Shown: one piece after another, positions 51,365 through 59,407 of the stretch
Layout of the letters: each line of letters begins with the position of its first letter
How positions within the stretch are numbered: the stretch's first letter is position 1
NCBI GenBank assembly: GCA_964474455.1
Contig: CAYYSU010000013.1
Span: 1-60,597, forward strand
Length of the DNA: 60,597 nucleotides
Direction: 5' to 3'
Source of the DNA: BM520 sp964474455
GTDB lineage: Bacteria > Bacteroidota > Bacteroidia > Bacteroidales > BM520
Position numbers and translations under genes: made by a program
Notes under the pieces: model-generated
The model's input: the letters and a program-made list of their open reading frames with translations, nothing else
What the model was told of the DNA's origin: nothing
The model's database searches: none

Positions 51365-51952
51365 ATGGAACTGGTCTTTGTAACACATAACAAACACAAG
51401 CTGAAGGAGGTATCGCAGATGCTTCCTTCAGGTTATAAACTTAAAAGCCTTGACGAGCTAGGGTATCATGATGAGATCGAAGAGACGGCCTCCACTCTGG
51501 AAGGTAACGCGACAATAAAAAGCAAAACCATCTACAACAACTTTCGTTGCGATTGTTTTGCCGATGACACAGGCCTTGAGGTGCAAGCACTAAAAGGAGC
51601 TCCCGGAATTCATTCTGCAAGGTATGCAGGACAGGAGCATAACTTCGAAGCAAACCTTCAGAAACTAATGTATGAAATGCAGGGCAAAGAGAACCGCAAA
51701 GCACGGTTCCGTACTGTTATTTCGTTATTCTTTAAGGATATTGAATACCAGTTCGAAGGTATTGTAAATGGCACTATCATAAATGAAAGAAAAGGCTGTG
51801 AAGGTTTTGGCTACGACCCCGTGTTTGTTCCTGATGGATACTCGCAAACCTTTGCCGAGATGGAGGCAGATATGAAAAACAAAATCAGTCACCGTGGAAG
51901 AGCTTTTACGAAACTGACCAAATTCCTTGAGACACAAAAAAGCAGCCTTTAA
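51365..51952 (+). CDS. rdgB: RdgB/HAM1 XTP/dITP diphosphatase
   Basis: 195 residues. It begins MELVFVTHNKHKLKEVSQ, with the ADDTGLEVQALKGAPGIHSARYAG motif and FGYDPVFVPDG near the C-terminus. It removes deaminated purine triphosphates (ITP, XTP) before they enter nucleic acid. Three nt after the FKBP gene; its stop falls in the loop of a bidirectional terminator. Confidence 0.96.
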   Translation: MELVFVTHNKHKLKEVSQMLPSGYKLKSLDELGYHDEIEETASTLEGNATIKSKTIYNNFRCDCFADDTGLEVQALKGAPGIHSARYAGQEHNFEANLQKLMYEMQGKENRKARFRTVISLFFKDIEYQFEGIVNGTIINERKGCEGFGYDPVFVPDGYSQTFAEMEADMKNKISHRGRAFTKLTKFLETQKSSL

Positions 51953-51966
51953 CGAGCTGCTTTTTT
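51936..51966. terminator. Bidirectional terminator between rdgB and the lipoprotein gene
   Basis: AAAAAAGCAGC and GCTGCTTTTTT form an 11-bp perfect stem with a 9-nt loop. Both convergent stop codons (51950-51952 plus, 51949-51951 minus) lie in the loop. T-tracts serve both strands. Confidence 0.88.
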
Positions 51967-53019
51967 GTTGTTAAATATTCCAACTAAAACAAAAACTACA
52001 AATACGGCACTTATTATCCAGGCCCACACATTTACTATTCTTGACTCTGCCAGCATCACAAAAGGAGTGGCGAAGAATTTTTCAGAGCTGACATGCCATT
52101 GCACCAGGTTTTTATCTATTATGGAACCATTAGCATCAGTGAGTTTGCCGGGCATCACAAAACCCATAGTATAACCGATATTCTCGACATCAAAAATCCT
52201 TTCATAAAACAGCTCCGTTTCATTAAAAAATGTCAATATACCTTCTCCAAAAATAACCTCCGGATTTTCATCAAAAACAAGAGCAGTAATTTCATATAGA
52301 TCAGATTCACTACCAACCATATCAACAATATCATCATGCTTCGCCTTCACCTGATCAGAGGTAATCACTGTTACTGACTCATCAACATATTTAGCCAGTC
52401 GGTGAACAAAATCCTCCGCCAAACATGTCATCCGCCAATCATCTGTTTTACTTATAACATGTTCAACAAACTTTATTCTTTGTACACTATCAGGATGATT
52501 TACATATTGCAAGCGTGCGGTATCCTCCATTAAAAAAACCTCATACTCCTCCCGGGAAAAATAAGATTCCGGGGCGACACCAACAATCATAGCATCCAGA
52601 ATTTCCCGGAAAATCACATTAGAAAAAAACCAACGAAACTTCTTTTCAAACTCTGCGCGTCGGGAAGTATGCCCATAACTATCGAAACCGGCATCATACA
52701 GTTTGTTAATTTCATCAACACTATTAAAATTTTTCTCATAGGTATAAATCCAGGTTGTGTCGCCAACTGAATCAATACTATCATTATTAGTCTCTGACTT
52801 ACCCATTTCAAAAGAAATTATTTTTCTCCACGTTTCATCCACAGGAACTGGATAAACGCTAAAATCAAAATCCTCAATATTATCAGATTTAAACACCACA
52901 GTTCTTAACACAGAACCATTGGTCATCACAGTATTGGTAACATGCGTCTCCAGGCAAGAGGAAAAAGTCATTGAGACCATTACCAAGCCTACTATTAATA
53001 TTTTTTGATTTAATCTCAT
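51949..53019 (-). CDS. Lipoprotein with C-terminal membrane anchor, linked to an ECF sigma factor
   Basis: 356 residues from the ATG at 53019. A lipobox (TFSSC, cysteine 22) and a second hydrophobic stretch at the C-terminus (VWAWIISAVFVVFVLVGIF) followed by basic NNKKAAR suggest anchoring at both ends. The body has a beta-rich start (VTNTVMTNGSVLRTVVFKS) and a long helical middle. The layout loosely recalls LppM-type proteins, an uncertain resemblance. A GGAGG sequence sits 4 nt before the ATG, an unusual Shine-Dalgarno for this phylum. Third gene after the sigma factor and membrane protein. Confidence 0.75.
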   Translation of the reverse strand: MRLNQKILIVGLVMVSMTFSSCLETHVTNTVMTNGSVLRTVVFKSDNIEDFDFSVYPVPVDETWRKIISFEMGKSETNNDSIDSVGDTTWIYTYEKNFNSVDEINKLYDAGFDSYGHTSRRAEFEKKFRWFFSNVIFREILDAMIVGVAPESYFSREEYEVFLMEDTARLQYVNHPDSVQRIKFVEHVISKTDDWRMTCLAEDFVHRLAKYVDESVTVITSDQVKAKHDDIVDMVGSESDLYEITALVFDENPEVIFGEGILTFFNETELFYERIFDVENIGYTMGFVMPGKLTDANGSIIDKNLVQWHVSSEKFFATPFVMLAESRIVNVWAWIISAVFVVFVLVGIFNNKKAAR

Positions 53020-53033
53020 CACGCCTCCTTTTT

Positions 53034-53564
53034 TTATAATGAAACTTTAGGGATTCCGTCATAAAGTGATGTCTCTTCTTTCATCATCTTTTTAATTTCA
53101 GGATGATTTTTCAGAAATCGCTGTATCTCTCTATTTTGTTTAATTAGATCTTTATTACTCTTTATAATTTCTTCTATGTCAATATCATTCAAATCACCAT
53201 CCATTTCAGCAAAAGCTGCGTAAGCCTCCATATATGGTATAAGTTGTGATGTTTTTACATGATACAGATTCATGGGATTTTGTTGTTGAATAGTAATTTG
53301 ATGCTCCATCTTTCGTATTCTATTGAATAACAAGGCATTCTGTATAGCAAAAAGGAACATACATGCCGCTGCAGCACCGGTAAGTGTATAACGTACCGCC
53401 GCCATTGATGTCCATCCAAAGATGAGCGTCCACATAGTCATACGTTTGCGGCTTGTAAAATCAGTCTCACGCATAACTCTCTCCACAAAGGCGTCTTTTG
53501 CAGGCATCGCAGGCTTATGATCCTTCACCTGATTTATTAGCTTATAGTACTCTTTGTTGTTCAT
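53034..53564 (-). CDS. Probable anti-sigma or sensor membrane protein
   Basis: 176 residues. A 50-residue N-terminal part without a zinc-binding motif (QVKDHKPAMPAKDAFVERVM), one transmembrane helix around residues 60-80 (TLTGAAAACMFLFAIQNALLF), a short coiled coil (RIRKMEHQITIQQQ) and a C-terminal soluble region rich in acidic and lysine residues. No family recognised. Its position, 5 nt after an ECF sigma gene, is what suggests an anti-sigma role, with the N-terminus in the cytoplasm. Confidence 0.7.
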   Translation of the reverse strand: MNNKEYYKLINQVKDHKPAMPAKDAFVERVMRETDFTSRKRMTMWTLIFGWTSMAAVRYTLTGAAAACMFLFAIQNALLFNRIRKMEHQITIQQQNPMNLYHVKTSQLIPYMEAYAAFAEMDGDLNDIDIEEIIKSNKDLIKQNREIQRFLKNHPEIKKMMKEETSLYDGIPKVSL

Positions 53565-53569
53565 GACTT

Positions 53570-54109
53570 CTATCTTGATTTTGCTTCTGCGTAATAATTC
53601 TTTGCCAGCGCCATAATTTTTTTTCTTGCCAGCATAAGGTTCGTTTTCACACTATTAATAGAAATTCCTGTGGATTCATGAATTTCAGTATTTGAAAAGC
53701 ATTCAATCTCACTAAGGATAAAAACAATCTTTTGCTTGGGTGAGAGGCTTGCTGTAAGTATTTGTATCACCTTCGACATCTCCAGGGCATCCATCTCATG
53801 GCATGGGTTATCGTAATTCTGCAGAGGTGCTATATCACTATATTCGAATATTGACAATACTCTCTTATTTCTCCTTATCAGGTCGTAGCACAGATTAATG
53901 ATCACTCGTGAAAGCCATGGATAAGCACTTTTATCTTCGTGCAGCGTTTCTCTCTTCTCCCACATCTTAACATAGGCATCCTGCAACACATCTCGTGCTT
54001 CTTCGGAATCTCCTAGTATCTTCAGTGCAAGAAAATACCCTTTATCCGCAGTATCAGTGACAAAACTCCGAAAGGCAGCCCTGTCACCATTTTTTATATC
54101 TCGGATCAT
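53570..54109 (-). CDS. ECF-type RNA polymerase sigma factor
   Basis: 179 residues. Region 2 (NGDRAAFRSFVTDTADKGYF through DVLQDAYVKMWEKRE, -10 recognition) and region 4 (LSPKQKIVFILSEIECFSNTEIHESTGISINSVKTNLMLAR, helix-turn-helix) are both visible, with no region 1 or 3. It recruits polymerase to a small regulon in response to an envelope or environmental signal. First gene of a trio with a membrane protein and a lipoprotein. A conventional promoter was not identified upstream, as expected if it is autoregulated. Confidence 0.93.
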   Translation of the reverse strand: MIRDIKNGDRAAFRSFVTDTADKGYFLALKILGDSEEARDVLQDAYVKMWEKRETLHEDKSAYPWLSRVIINLCYDLIRRNKRVLSIFEYSDIAPLQNYDNPCHEMDALEMSKVIQILTASLSPKQKIVFILSEIECFSNTEIHESTGISINSVKTNLMLARKKIMALAKNYYAEAKSR

Positions 54110-54172
54110 AATAATCTGATTTAAAATACCGGGCTTTTGGAATTATTACGAAAAGGAGTGTGGAAAGTAAAA

Positions 54173-55156
54173 TTACGAACCCTTTAAAGCTTCCCTTACA
54201 ATAGTAGAATAAAAATCCTTAATGGAGATACCGGCTTCACGAACCATCTTTGGGATAAGGCTTTCGCCTGTCATCCCGGGAACAGCGTTTACTTCCAGAA
54301 ACAAGATAGCATCACCATCAACAATATAGTCAAAACGAACAATACCTTTACAATTCAATTTCTTGTACAGTTGTGCAGAGATCTCTTTAATGTTTACCTC
54401 TAGATTATACTTTATTGGAGGGGAAACAATCTCCTCAGCTAATAAAGGGTCGTATTTAGATTCAAAATCAAAGAACTCCTTTTTGCTGACAATCTCTATT
54501 AGTGGCAATGTTCTCAATGATCCACTATCGCGATATACACCACAGGTAAGCTCCCGTCCTTTTATAAACTGCTCCACCAGAACCTCATCATCTTCAGCGA
54601 AGGCTGTTTCTATTGCATCCTTAAGTTCAGATTTCTTTTTCACTTTTGACATACCCACGCTACTCCCACCTTTATTGGGTTTCACAAAACATGGGAGCCC
54701 TGTAACAGATAATATATCATCAACATTAATATCGTTCATATTATGTAGAATGACACCCCGGGCACATTGAACTCCCAGTGATCTGACAACATTGATACAG
54801 AAATACTTATTAAAGGTAAGTGATGCGGTGAAGCTATTGCATGTTGTAACGGGGATATTCTGCATTTCAAAATAGCTTTGCAGCTTACCATCTTCACCAG
54901 GCGTACCGTGGATAGCGATCATTGCCAGGTCGAAGAACATTTTTTTCGATCCCAAAGTCAATGAGAAGTCATTTTTATCAATCTCCACCTTTATACCGTC
55001 AGCATTATAGCTCCATATATTATTTCTTACGTGAATAGTAAACACATTATACAGTACTAAATCGAGTTTCGATCTTATCTCTTCGGCACTTCTAATGGAG
55101 ATCTCATACTCTCCACTATCGCCACCTGCCAACAGTGCTATATTGATCTTATTCAT
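54173..55156 (-). CDS. ddl: D-alanine--D-alanine ligase
   Basis: 327 residues, ATP-grasp enzyme joining two D-alanines for peptidoglycan. AGGDSGEYEISIRSAEEI (N-terminal loop), HGTPGEDGKLQSYFE, GLPCFVKPNKGGSSVGMSKV, VEQFIKGRELTCGV and FLEVNAVPGMTGESL are present. It is divergent from the PASTA gene with a 298-nt gap, and followed by the ECF sigma gene on the same strand. Confidence 0.96.
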   Translation of the reverse strand: MNKINIALLAGGDSGEYEISIRSAEEIRSKLDLVLYNVFTIHVRNNIWSYNADGIKVEIDKNDFSLTLGSKKMFFDLAMIAIHGTPGEDGKLQSYFEMQNIPVTTCNSFTASLTFNKYFCINVVRSLGVQCARGVILHNMNDINVDDILSVTGLPCFVKPNKGGSSVGMSKVKKKSELKDAIETAFAEDDEVLVEQFIKGRELTCGVYRDSGSLRTLPLIEIVSKKEFFDFESKYDPLLAEEIVSPPIKYNLEVNIKEISAQLYKKLNCKGIVRFDYIVDGDAILFLEVNAVPGMTGESLIPKMVREAGISIKDFYSTIVREALKGS

Positions 55157-55283
55157 ATTACTAATATATATATGGTTAAATTTTTATTTCTACATAAATA
55201 ACGTTCATAATGCTTTATGATTGCCCGGTTTTTTACAATGCCATGATAGAATGGTTATTGCAATTGGCGAAAAGATTATTTTG

Positions 55284-55291
55284 TATCTTTG
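55284..55291 (+). promoter_or_regulatory. -7 element TATCTTTG of the PASTA operon
   Basis: TATCTTTG preceded by TTG triplets at about 17-21 nt. The leader would be about 160 nt, unusually long here. Confidence 0.6.
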
Positions 55292-55325
55292 ACCACCGAA
55301 ACAATAAAATAACGATCACCCGGTT

Positions 55326-55442
55326 ATGATATATGGGATCAGCAATTTTTCTCTTCTGATATTCAGCTTGATAAATGAAGGAGCTAAACGGAAGAGTTTT
55401 TTCATTCTCAATAGCAGGAGTCGTTTATTACGAACCGGATAA
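55326..55442 (+). CDS. Possible 38-codon upstream ORF in the PASTA leader
   Basis: ATG at 55326 to TAA at 55440-55442, ending 12 nt before the PASTA ATG. The peptide is basic with a hydrophobic start (MIYGISNFSLLIFSLINEGA). No homolog is recognised; it may be a leader peptide or chance. Confidence 0.3.
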   Translation: MIYGISNFSLLIFSLINEGAKRKSFFILNSRSRLLRTG

Positions 55443-55454
55443 AAATACAAAAAA

Positions 55455-56282
55455 ATGGGCTTTGGCAAATATTTATTAAGCAGGAAATTCCTGATCAATT
55501 TAGGCTTAGCCATTCTGGTCACCATAATATTGGCTGTTGGAACTTTACTGGTATTAAAAAAATTCACTCGTCACGGACAGGCTTATGTAGTACCGGATTA
55601 TACCGGTGTGTTCGTCGATAGCATCAGTGCTTACGATCCTGGTCACGGCTTTGAATACTTCATTATAGACTCTGTATATCAGCAAGATGCCAGACTCGGA
55701 AGCATTATACTTCAGAACCCTGCTCCCGGATCACTGGTAAAGGAGGGACGTAAAGTATATCTTACAATTGTTTCCAAGATACCGGAAAAAGTTTCCATGC
55801 CCGATCTTCTGGATCTCTCTCTTAGGCAGGCCATAGGGAAATTGAAAGGATACGGTCTTGTTCCGGGAAAACTTACATATGCACCCAGTTTCGACAGAAA
55901 TGCAGTACTGTCACAGTTGTATATGGGAAAAAACATCCCCGCCGACACGCTTATACTTAAGGGTAGCACTATAGACCTCATCCTGGGCTTAGGGTATGGC
56001 AATAAAAATGCGCTAGTACCTTTCCTTATTGGAAAAAAACCTTACGAAGCCAGAGAGATAATTCGTCTTAGTGGCTTTAATACAGGAAAGGAGAGATACC
56101 TCGATACTGAAAAACAGTCGGAAGTTAAGGTTTACAAACAAAACCCCAAATGGAAAAAGGAAGCTATGGTAGCTCCAGGAAGCAATATTAATCTTTACTA
56201 CAGATCTATTTATGAAGTAGATTTTGACTCTTTGGTAAACACCTTCATTGCTGATACGTTATTAAATACAAAAAGCGAATAA
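55455..56282 (+). CDS. PASTA-domain membrane protein without kinase domain
   Basis: 275 residues: short cytoplasmic N-terminus, one transmembrane helix (residues 13-35, FLINLGLAILVTIILAVGTLL), then three PASTA repeats (about 45-108, 112-180, 185-250; VVPDYTGVFVDS, KVSMPDLLDLSLRQAIGKL, LVPFLIGKKPYEARE). PASTA domains bind muropeptides or lipid II in kinases and penicillin-binding proteins, but no such catalytic domain is here. Near ddl, so a cell-wall role is likely. First gene of a plus-strand group of three. Confidence 0.9.
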   Translation: MGFGKYLLSRKFLINLGLAILVTIILAVGTLLVLKKFTRHGQAYVVPDYTGVFVDSISAYDPGHGFEYFIIDSVYQQDARLGSIILQNPAPGSLVKEGRKVYLTIVSKIPEKVSMPDLLDLSLRQAIGKLKGYGLVPGKLTYAPSFDRNAVLSQLYMGKNIPADTLILKGSTIDLILGLGYGNKNALVPFLIGKKPYEAREIIRLSGFNTGKERYLDTEKQSEVKVYKQNPKWKKEAMVAPGSNINLYYRSIYEVDFDSLVNTFIADTLLNTKSE

Positions 56283-56299
56283 CTGAATTAATCCCATAG

Positions 56300-58348
56300 A
56301 TGAGAAAACATATATTAACAGCATTAATAGTTTTTATGGCCGGAGCCGGTTTCGCTCAGGAAGTTATTGTTCCCATGGCGGGAAACCCGGTTTTAAAAGG
56401 CAGAAAAATAGATACGCACTCTAAGGCCAAAAACAGTGAGTCTTTAGTGATACCTTTTTTCGACGATTTCTATAAGGATATGGTATATCCTGATCCCAAT
56501 TTATGGGATGGTGATGATGGTTTCCAGAACCAGGACTTTGCCGTTTTTCCCATAACGCAGGGTGTTCTCACTCTCGATGCGCTGAACAAATATGGCCGCA
56601 TTCACGATCAGGCTCTTCCAGGTCCATCAAATTGGGTCGCCGACATTGTATCCTCAAGAGCTATCCGCCTTGATTCAGTATTCTCACCCATCCCGGTAGC
56701 ACTAAATGCTGCCGACAGCCTCTACCTGAGCTTCTGGTTTCAACCCGGCGGCGGATTGGGCCCTCACCCTTTCAATGATATCGGAACACCACCCGAAGCA
56801 CAGGACTCTCTTGTGCTGGAATTCCTGGCTCCCAACTACGCCGATACACTATGGATTGAAAAAGATACTGTTATCAACGGAATTGAACAAACAATTACTG
56901 TTATTGACTATATCGACCATGCGTGGGATTACGCCTGGAGTACCAAGGGAATGGTACTCGACTCGTTGATAAAATATACTGAAGAGGGATATTACTTCAT
57001 GAAGGTTATGATTCCTATAACCAATGAAGAGAGGTATTTCCATAAGGATTTTCGTTTTAGATTTAAAAACTATGTGAGCCTATCGTCAGATATTGTTACA
57101 TCATGGCAGAGTAATGCCGACATGTGGAATATCGATTATGTGTATCTTGATAAAGACAGAACCATTGAAAATGATGTTGTTAAGGATCTTGCATTTGTAA
57201 ACAAAGCTAACTCAATCCTCGCAAAATATTATAGTATGCCATTCGCACAATATAAGGAGAATTATGTGTATGAAATGACAGATACTCTTTATAACCAAAT
57301 CACAAATCTGGATCGAGAGAGATATAACATGTCATATAAATACAGGATTACCAATGAGTTAGGCGGACTGATATATGAATATAACGGAGGCACCTTTGCC
57401 ATAAATCCATTTTCGGAAGATGGATATATTTCACATCAGCCTTTTGCTAAACCACCTACTATGTTCTTCTACCCTATCAGCAATGCTGATAGCGCCAATT
57501 TTTATATCGAGCACTACCTTTCAAGTGATGAGAATCTACCGTTTAAAGGAAACGATACGATACGATTTACTCAAAAATTCCATAACTATTACGCTTATGA
57601 TAACGGGACAGCGGAAAACGGATATGGTATTGAGGGTGATAGAAATGGAATGGTGGCAATAAAATTCGCTCTTAATAAAGCGGACACACTACGTGGCATA
57701 AACCTCTATTTTAATGAGCTTCTCAATGCTTCCAGCGACCAAAGTTTTTACCTCACAGTGTGGAATAATGGTGAAAGAACTCCCGAAAGTATTATATACC
57801 AACAGTACGAATTGCGCCCGGAACAAACAGATTACAGAACTAATTACCATACCTTTATTCTTGATGAGCCTGTTATTATTAACCAGACAAACTTCCCCAA
57901 CCTCATTTTCTATGTGGGATGGCAAAAAAATAATGATGCCGAGATTCTGAATATCGGCTACGACAGATCAAAAGATTCAAAAGCAAACACCTTCTATCAT
58001 ATCAGTGGACTCTGGTACAACTCCATGTATTCGGGTTCTGTGATGGTGCGACCTCTACTGGGAAGTGAGCTACCTCCAAATACAGGTATTCATTCAGTGG
58101 GAGAAAAAACATTATTCACAGTCTCCCCTAATCCGGTATCCGGCGATAAAATTTATTTGAATATCAATAATGCAACATCCTTTGAACAGGGAACAATCCT
58201 TCTCAGAAATACTCAGGGAAGGGTAATACACGAATATGCCTTTTCACATGAAATATCAATTAGAGACCTTCCTTCAGGGATCTATTTTATCCAATACATT
58301 GATAAAACAGGGCATGTCACCACTACAAAATTTGTAATCTCAAAATAG
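56300..58348 (+). CDS. Secreted T9SS cargo protein of unknown function
   Basis: 682 residues. Signal peptide MRKHILTALIVFMAGAGFA, a large beta-rich body (VIPFFDDFYKDM, LSFWFQPGGGLGPHPF, DIVTSWQSNADMWNIDYV and similar, possibly jelly-roll-like) and a C-terminal T9SS type A sorting domain (TLFTVSPNPVSGDKIYLNIN through GIYFIQYI and FVISK, residues about 600-682). Passenger function not recognised. It sits between the PASTA gene (17 nt) and the pseudouridine synthase gene (2 nt), so it is probably cotranscribed. Confidence 0.85.
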   Translation: MRKHILTALIVFMAGAGFAQEVIVPMAGNPVLKGRKIDTHSKAKNSESLVIPFFDDFYKDMVYPDPNLWDGDDGFQNQDFAVFPITQGVLTLDALNKYGRIHDQALPGPSNWVADIVSSRAIRLDSVFSPIPVALNAADSLYLSFWFQPGGGLGPHPFNDIGTPPEAQDSLVLEFLAPNYADTLWIEKDTVINGIEQTITVIDYIDHAWDYAWSTKGMVLDSLIKYTEEGYYFMKVMIPITNEERYFHKDFRFRFKNYVSLSSDIVTSWQSNADMWNIDYVYLDKDRTIENDVVKDLAFVNKANSILAKYYSMPFAQYKENYVYEMTDTLYNQITNLDRERYNMSYKYRITNELGGLIYEYNGGTFAINPFSEDGYISHQPFAKPPTMFFYPISNADSANFYIEHYLSSDENLPFKGNDTIRFTQKFHNYYAYDNGTAENGYGIEGDRNGMVAIKFALNKADTLRGINLYFNELLNASSDQSFYLTVWNNGERTPESIIYQQYELRPEQTDYRTNYHTFILDEPVIINQTNFPNLIFYVGWQKNNDAEILNIGYDRSKDSKANTFYHISGLWYNSMYSGSVMVRPLLGSELPPNTGIHSVGEKTLFTVSPNPVSGDKIYLNINNATSFEQGTILLRNTQGRVIHEYAFSHEISIRDLPSGIYFIQYIDKTGHVTTTKFVISK

Positions 58349-58350
58349 TT

Positions 58351-59403
58351 ATGCAGGAATTAGATGATTTGAATGACCTCCATGATGAGGAAGAGAACCA
58401 AGAACAGCAAGAACTATTTGAGCATCACCGATTTACTGTTGACAAAAAGCAGTCTGCCATTAGAATCGATAAGTATATCTTCTCCAGATTAGAAAATGCC
58501 TCCCGCAATAAGATACAGATGGCAGCGAAAGCGGATCTTATTCTGGTAAATGATAAGCCGGTAAAATCCAACTATAAAATTAAACCACTTGATGTGATAT
58601 CGGTGGTCATGACGCATCCTCCCAGAGAGATAGAGATCGTTTCGGAGAACATCCCCCTGGACGTTGTTTATGAAGATAATGATATAATTCTGATTAATAA
58701 AAAACCGGGCATGGTGGTACATCCTGCATACAGTAATTATACTGGAACATTGGTTAATGCACTGACATACCGCTATGAAAACAATCCCGACTCATCTCCT
58801 CTTTTGGTGCATCGTATCGATAAAGATACCAGTGGTCTTATGATTGTCGCAAAAAACGAACTGGCTCAGACCAAGCTAGCAAAACAGTTCTTCGATCACT
58901 CCATAGAGCGTAAATACGTGGCGCTGGTATGGGGCGATTTTGAAGAGGAAGAGGGAACTATTACTGGACATATCGGCAGGAGTAAAAAAGACCGCAAAGT
59001 GATGACTGTTTACCCTGAAGGAGATTACGGAAAACACGCCATTACCCACTACAGAGTGCTGGAGCGCTTCGGATATATCTCTTTGGTGGAGTGCCAACTG
59101 GAGACAGGCCGCACACACCAGATCAGAGCACATATGAAGTACATCGGACATCCTCTATTCAACGACAAAACTTATGGTGGCGATGCTATTATTAAAGGGA
59201 CGACCTTCACAAAATACAAGCAGTTTGTACAAAATTGTTTCAAGATTCTTCCCCGCCAGGCTCTCCATGCAAAAATCCTGGGATTTAAGCATCCTATAAC
59301 AAAAGAAGATATGTTCTTTGATTCCGGGATTCCTGAAGATATGCAGGGCGTTATTGAAAAATGGCGGATATATATCAACGCAAAGAACACCTTTGAGGGC
59401 TAA
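58351..59403 (+). CDS. RluA-family pseudouridine synthase (RluD-like)
   Basis: 350 residues. An N-terminal S4 RNA-binding domain (AIRIDKYIFSRLENASRNKI) precedes the catalytic domain with LLVHRIDKDTSGLMIVAKN (catalytic aspartate in HRIDKDTSGL), ITHYRVLERF and GRTHQIRAHMKYIGHPL. It isomerises uridines in 23S rRNA; RluD-like by length and order. Its stop is 4 nt from the stop of the convergent protease gene. Confidence 0.93.
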   Translation: MQELDDLNDLHDEEENQEQQELFEHHRFTVDKKQSAIRIDKYIFSRLENASRNKIQMAAKADLILVNDKPVKSNYKIKPLDVISVVMTHPPREIEIVSENIPLDVVYEDNDIILINKKPGMVVHPAYSNYTGTLVNALTYRYENNPDSSPLLVHRIDKDTSGLMIVAKNELAQTKLAKQFFDHSIERKYVALVWGDFEEEEGTITGHIGRSKKDRKVMTVYPEGDYGKHAITHYRVLERFGYISLVECQLETGRTHQIRAHMKYIGHPLFNDKTYGGDAIIKGTTFTKYKQFVQNCFKILPRQALHAKILGFKHPITKEDMFFDSGIPEDMQGVIEKWRIYINAKNTFEG

Positions 59404-59407
59404 GCTC

